Shown piece by piece: positions 15,467 through 27,500 of a stretch of DNA of 34,661 nucleotides. The notes beneath the pieces are model-generated. The model was given only the letters and a program-made list of their open reading frames with translations. It was not told the DNA's origin and did no database searches. The stretch comes from Kiritimatiellia bacterium (GTDB taxonomy: Bacteria > Verrucomicrobiota > Kiritimatiellia > CAIQIC01 > Lenti-01): assembly GCA_017527155.1 (NCBI GenBank), contig JAFXQI010000113.1, positions 1-34,661 on the forward strand, written 5' to 3'. How positions within the stretch are numbered: position 1 is the first letter of the stretch; the number at the start of each line of letters is the position of its first letter. The position numbers and the translations under genes were made by a program.

Positions 15467-15492
15467 AGTTGGTGGATACCATTCATCCAACT
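15467..15492. promoter_or_regulatory. Imperfect dyad near the predicted start of the T3SS operon
   Basis: AGTTGG (15467-15472) and CCAACT (15487-15492) form an inverted repeat, with further inner pairing (TGGAT with ATCCA). It overlaps or lies just downstream of the transcription start expected from the weak promoter at 15497-15527, so it could bind a dimeric regulator. Confidence 0.3.
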
Positions 15493-15496
15493 CGCC

Positions 15497-15527
15497 ACTT
15501 TACGTCATCTTTCCCCCAAAAGTCCAA
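15497..15527 (-). promoter_or_regulatory. Weak candidate promoter of the T3SS operon
   Basis: On the minus strand TTGGAC (15522-15527) and TAAAGT (15497-15502) are 19 bases apart, which is long for sigma-70. It is the best match in the divergent 294-bp gap between the T3SS operon and the superoxide reductase gene. The rest of the gap holds the dyad above, the hairpin at 15579-15600, and nothing else I recognise. Confidence 0.25.
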
Positions 15528-15578
15528 CCCTAAAAAACCCGCGCACGCACAAAAACCGCAAAACCCGCACAAGGAGAT

Positions 15579-15600
15579 GCGCCCGGGGAGGACCGGGCGC
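15579..15600 (+). promoter_or_regulatory. Hairpin in the leader of the superoxide reductase gene
   Basis: GCGCCCGG and CCGGGCGC form a perfect 8-bp stem around the loop GGAGGA. A second GC-rich stem, GCCCG/CGGGC, lies at 15617-15630. No T-run follows, so this is not a terminator. It may be a leader structure, but GC-rich DNA forms such stems readily. Confidence 0.35.
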
Positions 15601-15681
15601 GAAATTGGGCATCGACGCCCGGCCCCGGGCATGGCATGATGGGAACCGGACAACAGGCAATCCAACGCGAAAGGAAAGACG

Positions 15682-16077
15682 ATGAGCGAACTGAGCGCAA
15701 CCATCCAGAGCGCCGATTGGAAGTCGGAAAAGCATGCGCCGATGATCGACGCGCCCGCGGAAGTGCGGGCCGGCGAAGTGTTCACGGCCACGATCCATCT
15801 GGGCGCGGCCATCGCCCACCCCAACACGCCCCAGCACCACATCGCGTGGATGGCCCTGTACTACCTGCCCGCGGGCGGACGCCAGGCCATCGAGCTGGCC
15901 CGCGCGGAGTTCGCCGCGCACGGCGCGTCCATGACGGGCGCTCCGGGTCCCGCGGTGTCGCACCCGCGCTTCTCGGCGGACGTGCAGCTGGCGGAAGGCG
16001 GTACCCTGCAGGCGCTGGCCTACTGCAATCTGCACGGCCTCTGGCAGTCGTCCCAACCCATCGCGGTGGTGCCATGA
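15682..16077 (+). CDS. Superoxide reductase (neelaredoxin type)
   Basis: A 131-residue single-domain iron protein that reduces superoxide to hydrogen peroxide without forming oxygen, typical of anaerobes. The active-site residues are all present: Glu16-Lys17-His18, HPNTPQHHI with His46 and His52, and CNLHGLW with Cys115 and His118, giving the square-pyramidal Fe(His)4Cys centre. There is no N-terminal desulforedoxin domain, so it is the class II, one-iron form. AAAGGA precedes the ATG by 7 bases. The stop overlaps the next gene (ATGA). It indicates a mainly anaerobic lifestyle with oxygen exposure. Confidence 0.94.
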   Translation: MSELSATIQSADWKSEKHAPMIDAPAEVRAGEVFTATIHLGAAIAHPNTPQHHIAWMALYYLPAGGRQAIELARAEFAAHGASMTGAPGPAVSHPRFSADVQLAEGGTLQALAYCNLHGLWQSSQPIAVVP

Positions 16078-16556
16078 TCCCGGGCGCGGATCCGTCGGCC
16101 GTCCGCATCGCGGATGCGGCCTTCCTCGACGCCCTCTGCCGGGAGGCGGCTTCCTCGCCTCGCCTGCGGAAGAACTCCAACCTGCACGCCTCGAACGACT
16201 ATCCCTGCCACCGTCTCTTCAACGCCCTGCAACCCGGCACCTACGTCCGGGCACACCGGCATCTGGAGCCGTCCAAGGACGAGACGCTGGTGTTGCTTCG
16301 GGGCGCGATGCTGGCGGTCTTCTTCGATGACGGCGGGACCGTCGTGCGCCGCGAGACGCTCCGACCGGGCATGGCGGTGGACGTCCCCCACGGCACCTGG
16401 CATACCTTCGCCTGCCTGGAACCCGACACGGTGTTCTTCGAGGCAAAGGCCGGCCCCTACGTGCCGATGACGCCCGACGAGGCCGCCCCCTTCGCCCCAC
16501 CCGAGGGCGATCCGGCCGCGCCCGCCTTCCTGGCCGACCTCCTCGCCGGCACCTGA
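16074..16556 (+). CDS. WbuC-type cupin metalloprotein
   Basis: A 160-residue cupin. An N-terminal helix (FLDALCREAASSPRLRKNSN) leads to the double-stranded beta-helix with metal ligands AHRH (His61, His63), Glu70 and the second motif PHGTWHTF (His110). The family pattern (NLHA near residue 37, NALQPGTYVRAHRH, a GPY motif near the end) matches WbuC, named from Escherichia coli O-antigen clusters; its reaction is not established. It overlaps the superoxide reductase stop by 4 bp, so the two are cotranscribed. No O-antigen genes are nearby, so a link to oxidative stress is as likely. Confidence 0.88.
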   Translation: MIPGADPSAVRIADAAFLDALCREAASSPRLRKNSNLHASNDYPCHRLFNALQPGTYVRAHRHLEPSKDETLVLLRGAMLAVFFDDGGTVVRRETLRPGMAVDVPHGTWHTFACLEPDTVFFEAKAGPYVPMTPDEAAPFAPPEGDPAAPAFLADLLAGT

Positions 16557-16569
16557 CGGCAAAATCGGA

Positions 16570-16598
16570 TTGCCTTTCCGGGGGGGATGCGCTAAAAG
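16570..16598 (+). promoter_or_regulatory. Candidate promoter of tRNA-Ser
   Basis: TTGCCT (16570-16575) and TAAAAG (16593-16598) are separated by 17 bases, with a run of seven Gs in the spacer. The predicted start would be a few bases before the mature tRNA 5' end. Confidence 0.5.
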
Positions 16599-16612
16599 AA
16601 CCGCCATCTTGC

Positions 16613-16703
16613 GGAGAGATGGCTGAGCGGCCTAAGGCACCTGACTCGAAATCAGGCGATCGTGTTGAGCGGTCCGTGGGTTCAAATCCCACTCTCTCCG
16701 CCA
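16613..16703 (+). tRNA. tRNA-Ser (anticodon CGA)
   Basis: A class II tRNA of 91 bases. The acceptor stem GGAGAGA pairs with TCTCTCC. The anticodon stem CTGA/TCAG holds the loop CTCGAAA with anticodon CGA, reading UCG. A long variable arm (around CGTGTTGAGCG) and the T-loop GGTTCAAATCC follow. The 3' CCA is encoded. A T-run (TTTTTG) follows directly. Confidence 0.96.
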
Positions 16704-16713
16704 TTTTTGTGGA

Positions 16714-18231
16714 ATGCGGGGAATGAAACGTCTTTTCCAGTGGGTTTTGTTGGGCGTGGTCATGGTTGTGCCGTGGCTGCATGGGTTGTCGTATCCGTTT
16801 TTGTACGACGACATCGGCATGATTGCCGAAAATCCCTTCCTGGAGGACGGCGCGAACGCGGGGCGGGTGCTGTCCGGCGGTACGCTGGCCGATCCGGACG
16901 TGCTGAACGGGCGGCGCCCGGCGGTGCTCGCGAGCTACTTCCTCGACCGCGCGCTCTGCGGCCTCCGTCCGGCGGGATGGCGCGCGACGAACCTGGTGCT
17001 GCATCTGGCGAACGCGCTGTTGCTGGCGGGGCTGGTAGGACGGCTGGCGGGGCGGCGCGAACTGGCGGGGTTGACGGCCGTGCTGTTCGCGTTGCACCCG
17101 GTGCTGGTGGAAGCGGTGCACGCGCCGGGATTCCGGGCGGACGTGCTGTGTTTGTTCTGGTCGCTCGTGGCGTTGCATGCGTGGCTGCGGGCGGCGGGAA
17201 CAACGGAGTGCCGGACCCGGGCGATGGCGGCCTTGCGGGGCGCGGCGGTGCTGGCGGCGCTGGCGCTGGCATTGCTTTCGAAGGAGACGGCACTGGCGTG
17301 GCCGCTGGCGGCGGGACTGCTGCTGGCGGCGTATCCGGGAGCGTTCCCGCGACGCAGGGCGGCGTGGGGGCTGGCGGGGGCGGCCGCGGCCCTGGCGGCG
17401 GGATTCTTCGTGCTGTGGGCGGCACTGCCGACGGCGCTCCAGGCGGCGTCGGGCGGGTGGAACGGGGAGTCGCTGCGGGTGCCGGAGAACCTGTGGTCGC
17501 TGCCGGCGCTCTGGACCCGCACCCTCCGCTACCTCCTGGTTCCGTGGCCGCTGAACGTGACCCCGCACTTCGACGCGGTGGCGTCGCCGGCGGACGGACG
17601 CTTCTGGATGGGCCTCTTCTGGATGGCGGCATGCGGGATCGCGGCGTGGAAGGCGCGGCGGCGTCTCCCGACGGTCGCGCTGGGGCTGGGCTGGATCGCG
17701 GTGTGGTTCCTGCCGGTCTCGAACCTCTGGCCCCTCTACCACCCCGTCGCCGACCGCTACCTCTACCCCATCGTCCCCGGCTTCGCCCTCCTCGCGGCGT
17801 GGCTGTTCGAGCAGCAGACGCCGGGCACCCGCCGTGTCGGCACCGCCGCGGTGGCCCTCCTCTACGCCGCCCTCCTCGTCTGCCGCATCGGGCAGTGGCG
17901 CACCCCGGAAACCCTCTGGACCGCCGCGTACTTCCAGAATCCTCATTCCGCGACCGCCGCCACCTGGCTGGGCCTGACCGCGGAGGAGCACGGCGACACC
18001 GATGCCGCGGCCGCCTTCTACAAGGCCGCCACCGAGGCCAATCCCCGCGCGGTCCACGCATGGATCGATTGGGGCGTCCTCGAAGGCCGCCGCGGCAACC
18101 TGGACGAAAGCGAGCGCCTCCTCCGCACCGCACTCGGACTCTCCCCGGACAACCCCGCCGCCGCCGCGAATCTCTCCCACTGCCTCGCCCTGCGCGGGCT
18201 CCGGGAAGGCGGGGCCGCCGGCGGGGACTGA
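16714..18231 (+). CDS. Multi-pass membrane protein with C-terminal TPR repeats (TMTC-like, GT-C type)
   Basis: This 505-residue protein has a first membrane helix (LFQWVLLGVVMVVPWL), then FLYDDIGMIAENPF with an Asp-Asp pair at 32-33 facing the outside, as in GT-C glycosyltransferases and TMTC proteins. About ten further hydrophobic helices follow. The segment PLYHPVADRYLYPIVPGFAL is characteristic of this group. The last 110 residues are TPR units (HSATAATWLGLTAEEHGDTD, NPRAVHAWIDWGVLEGRRGN). Members are thought to transfer sugars from a lipid carrier to proteins, but that activity is not shown for most bacterial ones. ATG 16714 is used; ATG 16723 is an alternative. It starts 10 bp after the tRNA. 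Confidence 0.72.
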   Translation: MRGMKRLFQWVLLGVVMVVPWLHGLSYPFLYDDIGMIAENPFLEDGANAGRVLSGGTLADPDVLNGRRPAVLASYFLDRALCGLRPAGWRATNLVLHLANALLLAGLVGRLAGRRELAGLTAVLFALHPVLVEAVHAPGFRADVLCLFWSLVALHAWLRAAGTTECRTRAMAALRGAAVLAALALALLSKETALAWPLAAGLLLAAYPGAFPRRRAAWGLAGAAAALAAGFFVLWAALPTALQAASGGWNGESLRVPENLWSLPALWTRTLRYLLVPWPLNVTPHFDAVASPADGRFWMGLFWMAACGIAAWKARRRLPTVALGLGWIAVWFLPVSNLWPLYHPVADRYLYPIVPGFALLAAWLFEQQTPGTRRVGTAAVALLYAALLVCRIGQWRTPETLWTAAYFQNPHSATAATWLGLTAEEHGDTDAAAAFYKAATEANPRAVHAWIDWGVLEGRRGNLDESERLLRTALGLSPDNPAAAANLSHCLALRGLREGGAAGGD

Positions 18232-18419
18232 CCCCGGGACAAGGGGCGGGAATGGGGGGAAAAAATCGGAGTTTTTCCTATTCTGAATTGGCCATGCCTT
18301 TTCTTGAACCGCTCTATTCATGGGCGGAACCATGCCCGGAAAAGGGGAAAATCCACCGTTATTTCCGTAATCTCAAAATTTCCGGGGTCCGCGGCTTTCC
18401 GGCGGGCGGAAATCCGGGA

Positions 18420-18447
18420 TTGCGCTTTTGCGCCCGGGGGGTAAAAT
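18420..18447 (+). promoter_or_regulatory. Candidate promoter of the giant amylase gene
   Basis: TTGCGC (18420-18425) and TAAAAT (18442-18447) are 16 bases apart, leaving a leader of about 57 bases. AAGGAG lies 8 bases before the ATG at 18511. The 18232-18419 stretch upstream is noticeably AT-richer than its surroundings and holds no gene I can see. Confidence 0.6.
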
Positions 18448-18510
18448 GTCTTCAGAAGGCGGAAGTCCGGTACCCGCCGGAGGTTCGTCTTCCAGGAAGG
18501 AGCCGTACAC

Positions 18511-21500
18511 ATGAAACCGTTCGCCCGTCATTCCGCGGTGGCCGTTCTCGTCCTCTCCGCGCTGTTCCCTTCCGGCGTGTTCCTTCCTTCCGCGCGGGCG
18601 GAGGCCATCCTCCAGTGTTTCAACCTGTCGCACAACGAGATCGCCGCGCGCATCCCCGAAATGGCCGAGGCCGGGTACTCCGCCCTCTGGATTCCGCCGC
18701 CCACCAAGGCCAACGGCGGGATGTCCGTCGGGTACGACCTGTACGACCCCTTCGACATCGGCTCGACCGACCTCCGCGGCCAGTACCCCACCCGCTACGG
18801 CACCAAGGCCGACCTGCTCAACCTCATCGACGTCGCCCACCGCTTCGGAATGCGCGTCTATTTCGACAACGTCATGAACCACCGCGCCTACGACGTGCCC
18901 GGCTGCAACGAAACCACCCCCGTCGACGTCTACCCCGGCATGGTCGCCGAGGATTTCCACCTCAGCGTCACGTCCGACGGCTACTACCGCATGTGGCCCG
19001 AAATCGTGTGGGGCGGCGAAACCGCCTGGGACGTCATGTACCGCCCGCTCTCGGGCCTCATCGACATCGCCCACGAGAACATCTGGATCGACGGCACGCC
19101 CCACAACGGCAACTTCGGCCGGGGAGACGAGATGGGACAAAAGTACCCGAAGCCCTACATCGTCCGCCACGCCTACCGCAAGGAGGACACGTGGAAGCTC
19201 TTCGACCGCATGCCCGTCCCCTGGAAGCGGAACGAGGACTACTCCCCCGGCGACGGCGCCCTCCAGAACACCGCCCCGGACAACGGCTTCAACCTCTACA
19301 CCGGCTTCGGCAACTCCGCCTGGAACCCCGATGACCCGGCCACCAAGGCCCTCATCGAAGAGCATTCCGCCTGGTTCGCCGCCAACGACGCCTCCAACGG
19401 CGTCTCGATGGCGCTCATCGAAAACTACCCCAACTTCTACGCGGAGAAGGTGGACGAGTACCTCAACCGCGCCGTCCGCTGGCTGATCGACGCGACCCAC
19501 GTGGACGGCCTGCGCCTGGACGCGGTCAAGCACGTGCCATACGAGTTCTTCGGCGACGCCTACGGGGCGGACAAGGACAAATCCGACTTCGGCTACCTCG
19601 GCCAGGCCCAGTGGCAGTTCAACATGACCCGCGGTTTCAACGACTGGACCAACCACCGCAACACGGTCTTCTCCAACGACGGGCCCCGCGACGACCTGAT
19701 GGCCTTCGGCGAGCATCTCGGCGGCCAGCCGGCCCAACAGCCGTACATCGACGCGGGGATGCGGCTGGTGGACAGCGACCTGCGCTCCGCCCTCGACAAC
19801 GCGTTCAAGTTCAACCAGCTCTGGGGCTTCGAATGGCCCGGCCATGCGGGCTTCGGTCCGGACCACGGCGTCATGCACGCGCAAAGCCACGACGACGACC
19901 ACGTGGACCGCAAGCAGCTCCACCACGCCTACTACTACATGCGCAGCGGCCTCGGCCTCGTCTACACCGACGGCAACAACCGCGCCGCGGTGCTGCCCGG
20001 TTCCGGCGGCGCGTTCCCCCGCTGGGCCTGCACGGACTACCTCGGTCAGTGGGGCCAGAGCCAGATCCCGACGCTCCTCAAGGTCCACGAAAACTTCGCG
20101 ATGTACGACGACAATGCCTGCACCCTCGATCCCCAGCCCGGCAACTTCATCGCGTGGGAACGCGGCGGCGGCTGGCCATGGAACCGGGTGCTGGTCATGT
20201 TCAACTCGCACCGGGACGACGGGCAGACCATCTGGACGGGCGGGAGCTACCCCGACGGCGACTACCTCTACAACTACGCTTCCACCTATCCCGACTACAT
20301 GACCCACTGGGAGGGCGGGACCGACGACGCCCCCTACGCCACCGCCGGCGACCTGCGCGCGGGCAAGGTCTGGATCCCCAAAAGCAGCTACGCGCTCTGG
20401 GGCTACAAGAACCCCGACCCGAGCGAGTACTGGGCCGCCGCCGTCCGAGCCGCCGACTACGCCGCCGGGTGCACCAACACCTCCCGCTCGGGCCTCTCCG
20501 ACGTCATCACCGTGTACGACGACGGCCGCGTCGCCCCCGTCTGCGGCGTCGTGCGCACGGACGGCGTGGACGGCGACCCCGGCTTCAACCCCAACGGCGT
20601 CGAAGACGCCGACCCGACCGACTCCTCCTACACGATGGCCATTCCCGTCGTGCGCGGAACCAACGTCGCCTTCGGCATCCACCTGGACGGCGAGGCCGAG
20701 CACGTCATGGCGCGCCTCGACGGCGGCATGGATTTCGGCAACGGCATCGAAGGAACGCGCAGCGACATCGAGGGAGAGGCGGCCAAGGACCCCCGCGACA
20801 ACCCGCCGGGCGCCGCCCGCGACTGCTTCCTCGGGTTCGAGAACATCGACAGCTATTTCATCCAGCGCACCTGGGCCGAAGTGTTCGCCGCGAAGGACAC
20901 CCACACGACCGACCACGGCTGCGTCCTCCAGAGCGGCGACGCGACCACCTACGAGGTCGCCATCGGCGGTGCGGCCCGGATCTGGACCAATTCCTACGGC
21001 ATCGCCTTCAACACGGACCTGAAGAACCCCTCCTTCCTCTACCACGACCCGGAAGGCACGGGCACCTACCGCGACACCACCGCCTCGCCCGCCCAAAAAG
21101 CGGCGGCCGCCGTCGGGGCGACCTGCACCGACCACGCGGGCGAAACCGGCGATTGGCCCGCCGCCGCCATCGACGGCTTCAAGGAGTGGCAGGTCGAGGT
21201 GTACGGAACCGGCGACGGGGAGCATTATGCCGGCGGCTATGTCGAGTCCCCCGCCGACGCCGCGGGCATCGAAGGCTTCGAGGGCGCCGCCTACGAACTG
21301 TACGCCAATCCCGACAGCACCTGCGGCGTGACCGTCACCCGGCGGCTCGATCTGGCCGAAGGCGCGGCGGTATCCAATTTCTCCATCACGCTCGGCTTCA
21401 ACTTCGATTCCGGCATCGACGGTTCCTACCGCGGGTTCGAGCTCCTGGATGCCTCCGGCGGGAAGATTTTCGCCATCCAGATGGGGCATTCCCCCGTCAT

Positions 21501-24500
21501 TTACTGGGAAGGCGGCGGCGAGTCCGGGATTTGGAGCGAAGAGTATCCCGGGGAGGACTCCTCCCCGCAGGCGTTCCAGGTGTCCCTCTCGCGGACGGAC
21601 ACGGGATACGAAGTTTCCGGGACCACGCGCCTTGGCGGCGACTTCGCCGGGGCCGGCTTCGCGGACACGCGGGAAATCGCGGCCTACAAGGTGTACATGA
21701 ACGGCTCGCAGTCCGATGAAAGGGCGCAGGTCTATTTCAACGACGCGACCTACACGACGATGGAAGGCGGCTCGTCCGGCGGCGGGGAAGAGCCCGCCGG
21801 GACGGACGTCACCTTCCCGCAGTTCTCCCTCGACGGCGGCCGCCCCGTGGTGTACGCGAAGATGGCCCACGGCAACGGCCTGGCGGCGTGGCTCTACTGC
21901 ACCACCAACGGCGCCTGGCCCAACGGGTGCGCGGGCAAGTCCCCCGACCGCAACGTCTCGGTCGTCTCCGGCGAATGGGTCGGCAACCAGTGGGAGCAGG
22001 CCGAGGACACCGGCAAGTGGAAGCTCACCGGCGACTGGTGGCGGTTCACGCTGCCCGCGCTCCCCGACGGCACCGTGCTCAAGTACAAGATCGGCGGCGC
22101 CGCCCTCCAGGGCGACACGGAGAAAGGCTTCCAGGGCTGGGAGACCGTCTGGCCGGGCAGCGCCGACGCCGTCTGGCGCAAGACCAAGATCACCGGCGAG
22201 TGGCGCGTCCCGCGCGAAGGCGGCCTCGACCTGACGAAACAGCAGTACCACAAGCACCTCGACTACGCCTCCTGGACGACCGGCTTCGACGAGGGCTTCC
22301 ACCTCTTCACCGTCCGCTGCTGGCCGGACCGCGAAAAGGCCGCTGAAATCTTCAACACCTTCCGCCAGACCTTCTACATGGACCGCGAGACGCCGCGCGG
22401 CAGGATCCTCTGGCCCGCGCAGGACGGCGAACGGATCGACGGCAAGAGCTACCGGGTCGCCGTGCAGACCGACCGCACGGTGGAAAAGGTTTATTACCAC
22501 ATCACCGACGCCTCCGCGGGCAACGACGGTCCCGGCAACGGGACGAACGCCGCCGGCCGCGTCGAATGGGCCGAAGCGGAACCCGTCGGCACCTGGACCG
22601 AAGACATGGCGACCAACACCGCCCTCCCCAAGGTGTGGGCCTTCAACTACAACGGCATCGCCCCGAGCAACCGCGACGCCACCATCCGCGTGCGCCTCTG
22701 GGAGTGGTCGAGCGCCCCCACCAACCGGTGGAGCGCCACCAGCCCCGCCGAGGACGACCTCGACGCCCTCCACGTCACGGAAATCCCCCGCACCGTCAAG
22801 GCCAACGGCGATCCGGAGTACGTCTATGTCAGCTGGCCGGCGACCGACGAATCGAAGACGCTGGTGGAAGCCGGATGGAAGGTCTGGGTCCGCTTCACCG
22901 GCAACCTGGTCTCGGGCGAAAACGTCCGCCCCGAAGACGTGTTCGCCGCCACCACCGTCTACATCAACACCACCAACTCCGCCTCCTCCGAACGCGGCGA
23001 CCCGGTCGAGGTCCAGTGGGATCCGCGCGACTTCTCGTGGCCGCGCGAGGGAGAGTGGAACGACGGCCGGGGCGAATGCCAGATGGCCTTCACCATGCCC
23101 AACGTGTACAACGGCGACGACGCCTTCCTCTACAACATCACGGTCGCCATCGACAAGAACGCCCGCGCGGAGGGTTCCCGCCTGGTCCGCCACAAGGGCC
23201 CGCGCCTGCCCGCGTGCATCATCGCAACGCCCCCCGAAACGGACTCGGACGGCGTGAAATACGTCATCACGATGCAGGACTCCCCCGCCGTGCTCACCAA
23301 CGCCACGCTCCGGCAGACGCCCGTCGTCGTCCACACGGACCGGGCGGTGACGAACCTGGACATCTCCTTCGTCCGGCCCGCCGGCTACAAGCCGGATCTC
23401 GTGCTGACGAACATCGAAACCAACTCGACAGCCCTCGTCTGGAAGTACGTGTGGACGGTGGCGGAGCCGGGCGAATACACCTTCGTCGCGACGGCCACCG
23501 CCGACCTCGACGCCAACACGAACCTGAGCGTCGCGGTGAACTCCGCGACCCGCAACGCCACCGTCCAGTTCCGCCAGATGGTCGAGACCACCAACGCCGC
23601 GGACCTCGACTGGGACGACGACGGCGTCGCCAACACGGACGAAACGACCCCCGTCGCCCTGCCCGCCAAAAACGCCGAGCAGTGGTCGCAGTGGGATGTC
23701 TTCACCCACTTCCGCAACGGCCGGTCGGACCGTGCGTCCCCCGACAGCGACTGCGACGGACTTCCCGACGGCCTCGAACTCGGCGTGCGCTGGCCCGTGG
23801 AGGGCGGCACGAACGGCACGGACGTCGCCTGCGACACCAACGGCGACGGCTGGAAGAACTTCCGGCCCGACCTCGATCCGCCCTTCTACAACACCACCGA
23901 CAACGATGGGGACGTCAAGGGCATTTCCAGGAGCGGATCGGGCGCGCGGCGCGATGTCATCGCCGCGGGCACCGTCACCGACCCGAACAACCCCGACACG
24001 GACTACGACGGGTTGCCCGACGGCCTCGAAGATTCCAACCGCAACGGCTGGACGGACGGCGACGGACAGCCCCTCCCGCCGGACAAAGGCCAGTCCAGGG
24101 ACCGCACCGTCCCCAACGGCCTCGTCGATGGCGGCGAAACCTGGCAGGAAACCTCCCCCTGCCTCGCCGACAGCGACGGCGACGGCCTCTCCGACGGCTA
24201 CGGCGAGGACAAGGACCTCGACGGAAAAACCGCCATCTTCCTCAGGGATGCAGACGGAAATGACGAACCCATCGACCTGTCGGACGATCAATGGGCCGCG
24301 TACCGCGCGGTCCCGGCCAACGCCCTCTCCCGCGCGGTCAACTGGAAGAAGCTGTTCGCCGACTACGCCGTCGACGGCACGTACTCCGGCGCCCGCCAGA
24401 AGGGGAACGGCGGCTGGCCGCACCTGGTCGTCACGGAAACCGATCCGCTGAACAAGGACACCGACGGCGACGGCCTGCCCGACGGCTGGGAAATCCGCTA

Positions 24501-27500
24501 CGGCCTCGACCCGCTCGACAACGGCTTCTACAACTTCGCCACCGGCCTCGCCGTCGATCCCACCAATTCCGTCAACGGCGCCGGCGGCAACCCCGACGAA
24601 GACCTCCTCTACAACGCCGACGGCTCCACCACGCCCAACACCAACCTCCTCGAGTACCAGGCCGGCACGAACCCCAGGACCAGCGACTCCATCGAAAACC
24701 CCGGCGGTGCCGGCTCCATCGTCGTCGGCACCGGCGCCGAAATCGGCAAGGTCAACGAGACGGTCTACCGCCGCGAGTTCCTCGACTGGACCCTCGACGA
24801 CCTGATCGCCTTCGACGACTACGACCAGGGCGGCAAACACTCCGACATCTACCGCTGGCGGGACGGATACGACTCCTCCCGCGACATCGTCGCCTTCTAC
24901 TTCCGCGACGGCGGCGTCGAATCCGAAGGCGGCGATGGCAAGCTCTATTTCCGCGTGGACCTCGACGACCTCGCCGAAGGCGCGGAAAACGGCAAGCTCG
25001 ACATCTACGTCGCCATCAACTTCGGCACCCCCGGCAACGGCGAAGCCAAGCTGCCCGACGAGGTCAACGCACTGACCGACATGGGCTGGAACGCCGTCGT
25101 CGGCGTCTGGAACAGCTCCGAGGGCGTCGTGTACGTGGACCGCGATCCCGACAACAACTCCAAGGGACACTCCGACGACCTCGGCAAGACGGGCATCGTC
25201 AAGGGAACCTACCACGGCGCGTGCTTCAACCACGAGCTCGACTCCGTCATGTGGTACATCGACCGCGCCGACCTCGGCAGCGTCAACCCCGACATGTTCC
25301 TGTTCCAGGTCTATACCGTCCGTGACGGAACCCAGGACGACGGCAGCGGCGGCAGCGACAAGACCAGGGAACGCAACGACTTCACCGACACCATCGGCGA
25401 CGACTGGATTTGCAGCGACGACGAGGACGAGGCCGCCACCATCGCCCTCAACGGCAGCTATTCCTCCTACTTCGGAAAGCACAACGCCTGGAACGACTGC
25501 GGCAAGCACGCGAAGATTGCCCTGGTCGCCCACGGCAACCAGGCCATCGAGGCGGGCAGCACCATCCAGGCCCTCGTGGACAACGGCGCGGGCGCCGGCT
25601 ACCAGCGTCCCATCAAGATCCACAACATCTACACCAACTGCCCGCTCAACCTGCACATCACCCCGACCCTCGCCATGGCCCTCGAATGGGCGAAGGCCGG
25701 CACCGAAAAGACCTGGTTCTCCGGCCCCGCCCTCAACGCCGAAATCCGTTCCGGTGTCGCCAAGGGCAACTTCCGCCTCCTCGGCAGCACCTTCTCCGAC
25801 CACATCCTCCCCTACTTCCCGGAGGAATTCAACCGCGCCGACGTCGCCCTCGCGGCGGAAATCCTCGACGCCATCTACGGCAACGGCGGTCCCGCCGTCT
25901 CCACCAACATCTTCTGGGCCCCCGAGCGCGTGCTCGACGGCGGCACGCTCGGCCAGATCGGCGCCATGGGCTACAAGGCGACCCTGATCGACCAGACCCC
26001 CCACATGCTCGAATGGTTCAACCGCGAAACCTCGCTCTCGTCCCCGGGCTACAAGATCCAGGACTTCTGGATCGACCGCGGCGGCAACCGCTGGGTCAAC
26101 ACCCGGGCGTTCGTCCTCACCACCGCGGTGGACGAGTTCCGCTACCTCAACACCGACAACGGCCTCCCGTCCGACCTGCGCCACCTCTTCCTCCGCCGCG
26201 CCCGCAGCGGCGAGGCCGCCCTCTCCTCCATCTTCTACATGTGGGAGGAGCTCAAGGAAGGGAAGAACGCGGACGCCTACGACCGGAACCTCCGCTGGAT
26301 CGCCAACCACCCCTGGACACGGGTGGTCGCCCTCGAGGACGTCCTCGACGACGGCAACCTCCTCCGCGGCGACGACATCCGCCTCCCCGATCCCTCCGTC
26401 CTGCCGCTCGAAGCCCACGACTGGGTCCACCACGCCAGCAACGAAAACTACGACAACTGGTACTACGGGAGCGACCGCCACGAAGGCCTCGCGGGCAAGA
26501 CCAACGAAGTGCGCTACGGGGTCCCGTTGCCATCCGGAAAACCCTTCGGTACGAAGGAAAACGGCATCCTCGCCGACACCTGGGCCACCGTTTCGGGCAT
26601 CCGCAACGCCGACGTGAAGCGCCTCGCCCAGGAGACGCTCTTTGCCAGCGTCTTCGAAACCGCCTTCCACGAGGAATCCAACAACAACCTCTCCCGCTGG
26701 AGCTACGGCACATACGTCTCCCCCGCGACGGGCCTCAAGGACAACGGCGAAAAGATGGGCCTCCAGTCCTTCTCCTGGCGAGCCCAGTCCCGCACCCGCC
26801 TCGCCAACGTCTTCGGCGAAGTGGACGACTGGGCGAACAGGACGCTCCCCGACGTGGAAGTCCGCGAAAAGGACGTGGACCTCGACGGCGACGCGGAGTA
26901 CATCCTCCGCAACAACCGTCTCATGGCGCTCTTCGAACGCGAAGGCGGCCTCATGGTCGGCGCCTGGCTCAAGGACGGCGGCCGCGTCCGGCAGGTCGTC
27001 GGCAACTTCGCCGCCATCCCCGAAAACGGCTACGAGGACGAAGAGAGCGACTTCGTCCGCTACGTCAAGTGGGACGACGGCTCCAAGCACGGCTACCTCA
27101 CCGCCCAGCGCGGTTCCGCCCTCAAGGACGTTGAAGGCGGTTCGCGCACCGCGCTCTACGACGTATCGACCACCGCGACGGGCCTCACTTTCACGCACGG
27201 CTCCCTCTCCAAGACGGTATCCCTCGCATCCCCTGCCACCAACGCCTTTGCCGTCTCCTACACGGGTTCCGGCGCCCTCAAGGTCCGCTCGGGCCTCTCG
27301 CCGGACCTGGATGCCCTGATGCTCACCGGCCAGGCGAACATGACCGAAACCGCGGACGGCTCCAAGAAACTGTCCGTCACCGCCATCCGCCCCGCTGAAG
27401 GAACCGGCGTGACGGCGACCCTGGACGTGACGCGCGGCGCCATCGACACCGCCGCCACCGACAGGCCGGAGGGCGTCCCGGAAGAATTCAACACCGTCAA

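Noticed and set aside
15636-16073. An N-terminal extension of the WbuC-type cupin
   Set aside because: This part is the superoxide reductase gene read in another frame. The cupin starts naturally at 16074 with an ATGA overlap.
18258-18278. GGAAAAA/TTTTTCC stem after the TPR membrane protein as a terminator
   Set aside because: The stem is almost all A-T and no T-run follows the second arm. It is too weak to call, though some read-through reduction is possible.
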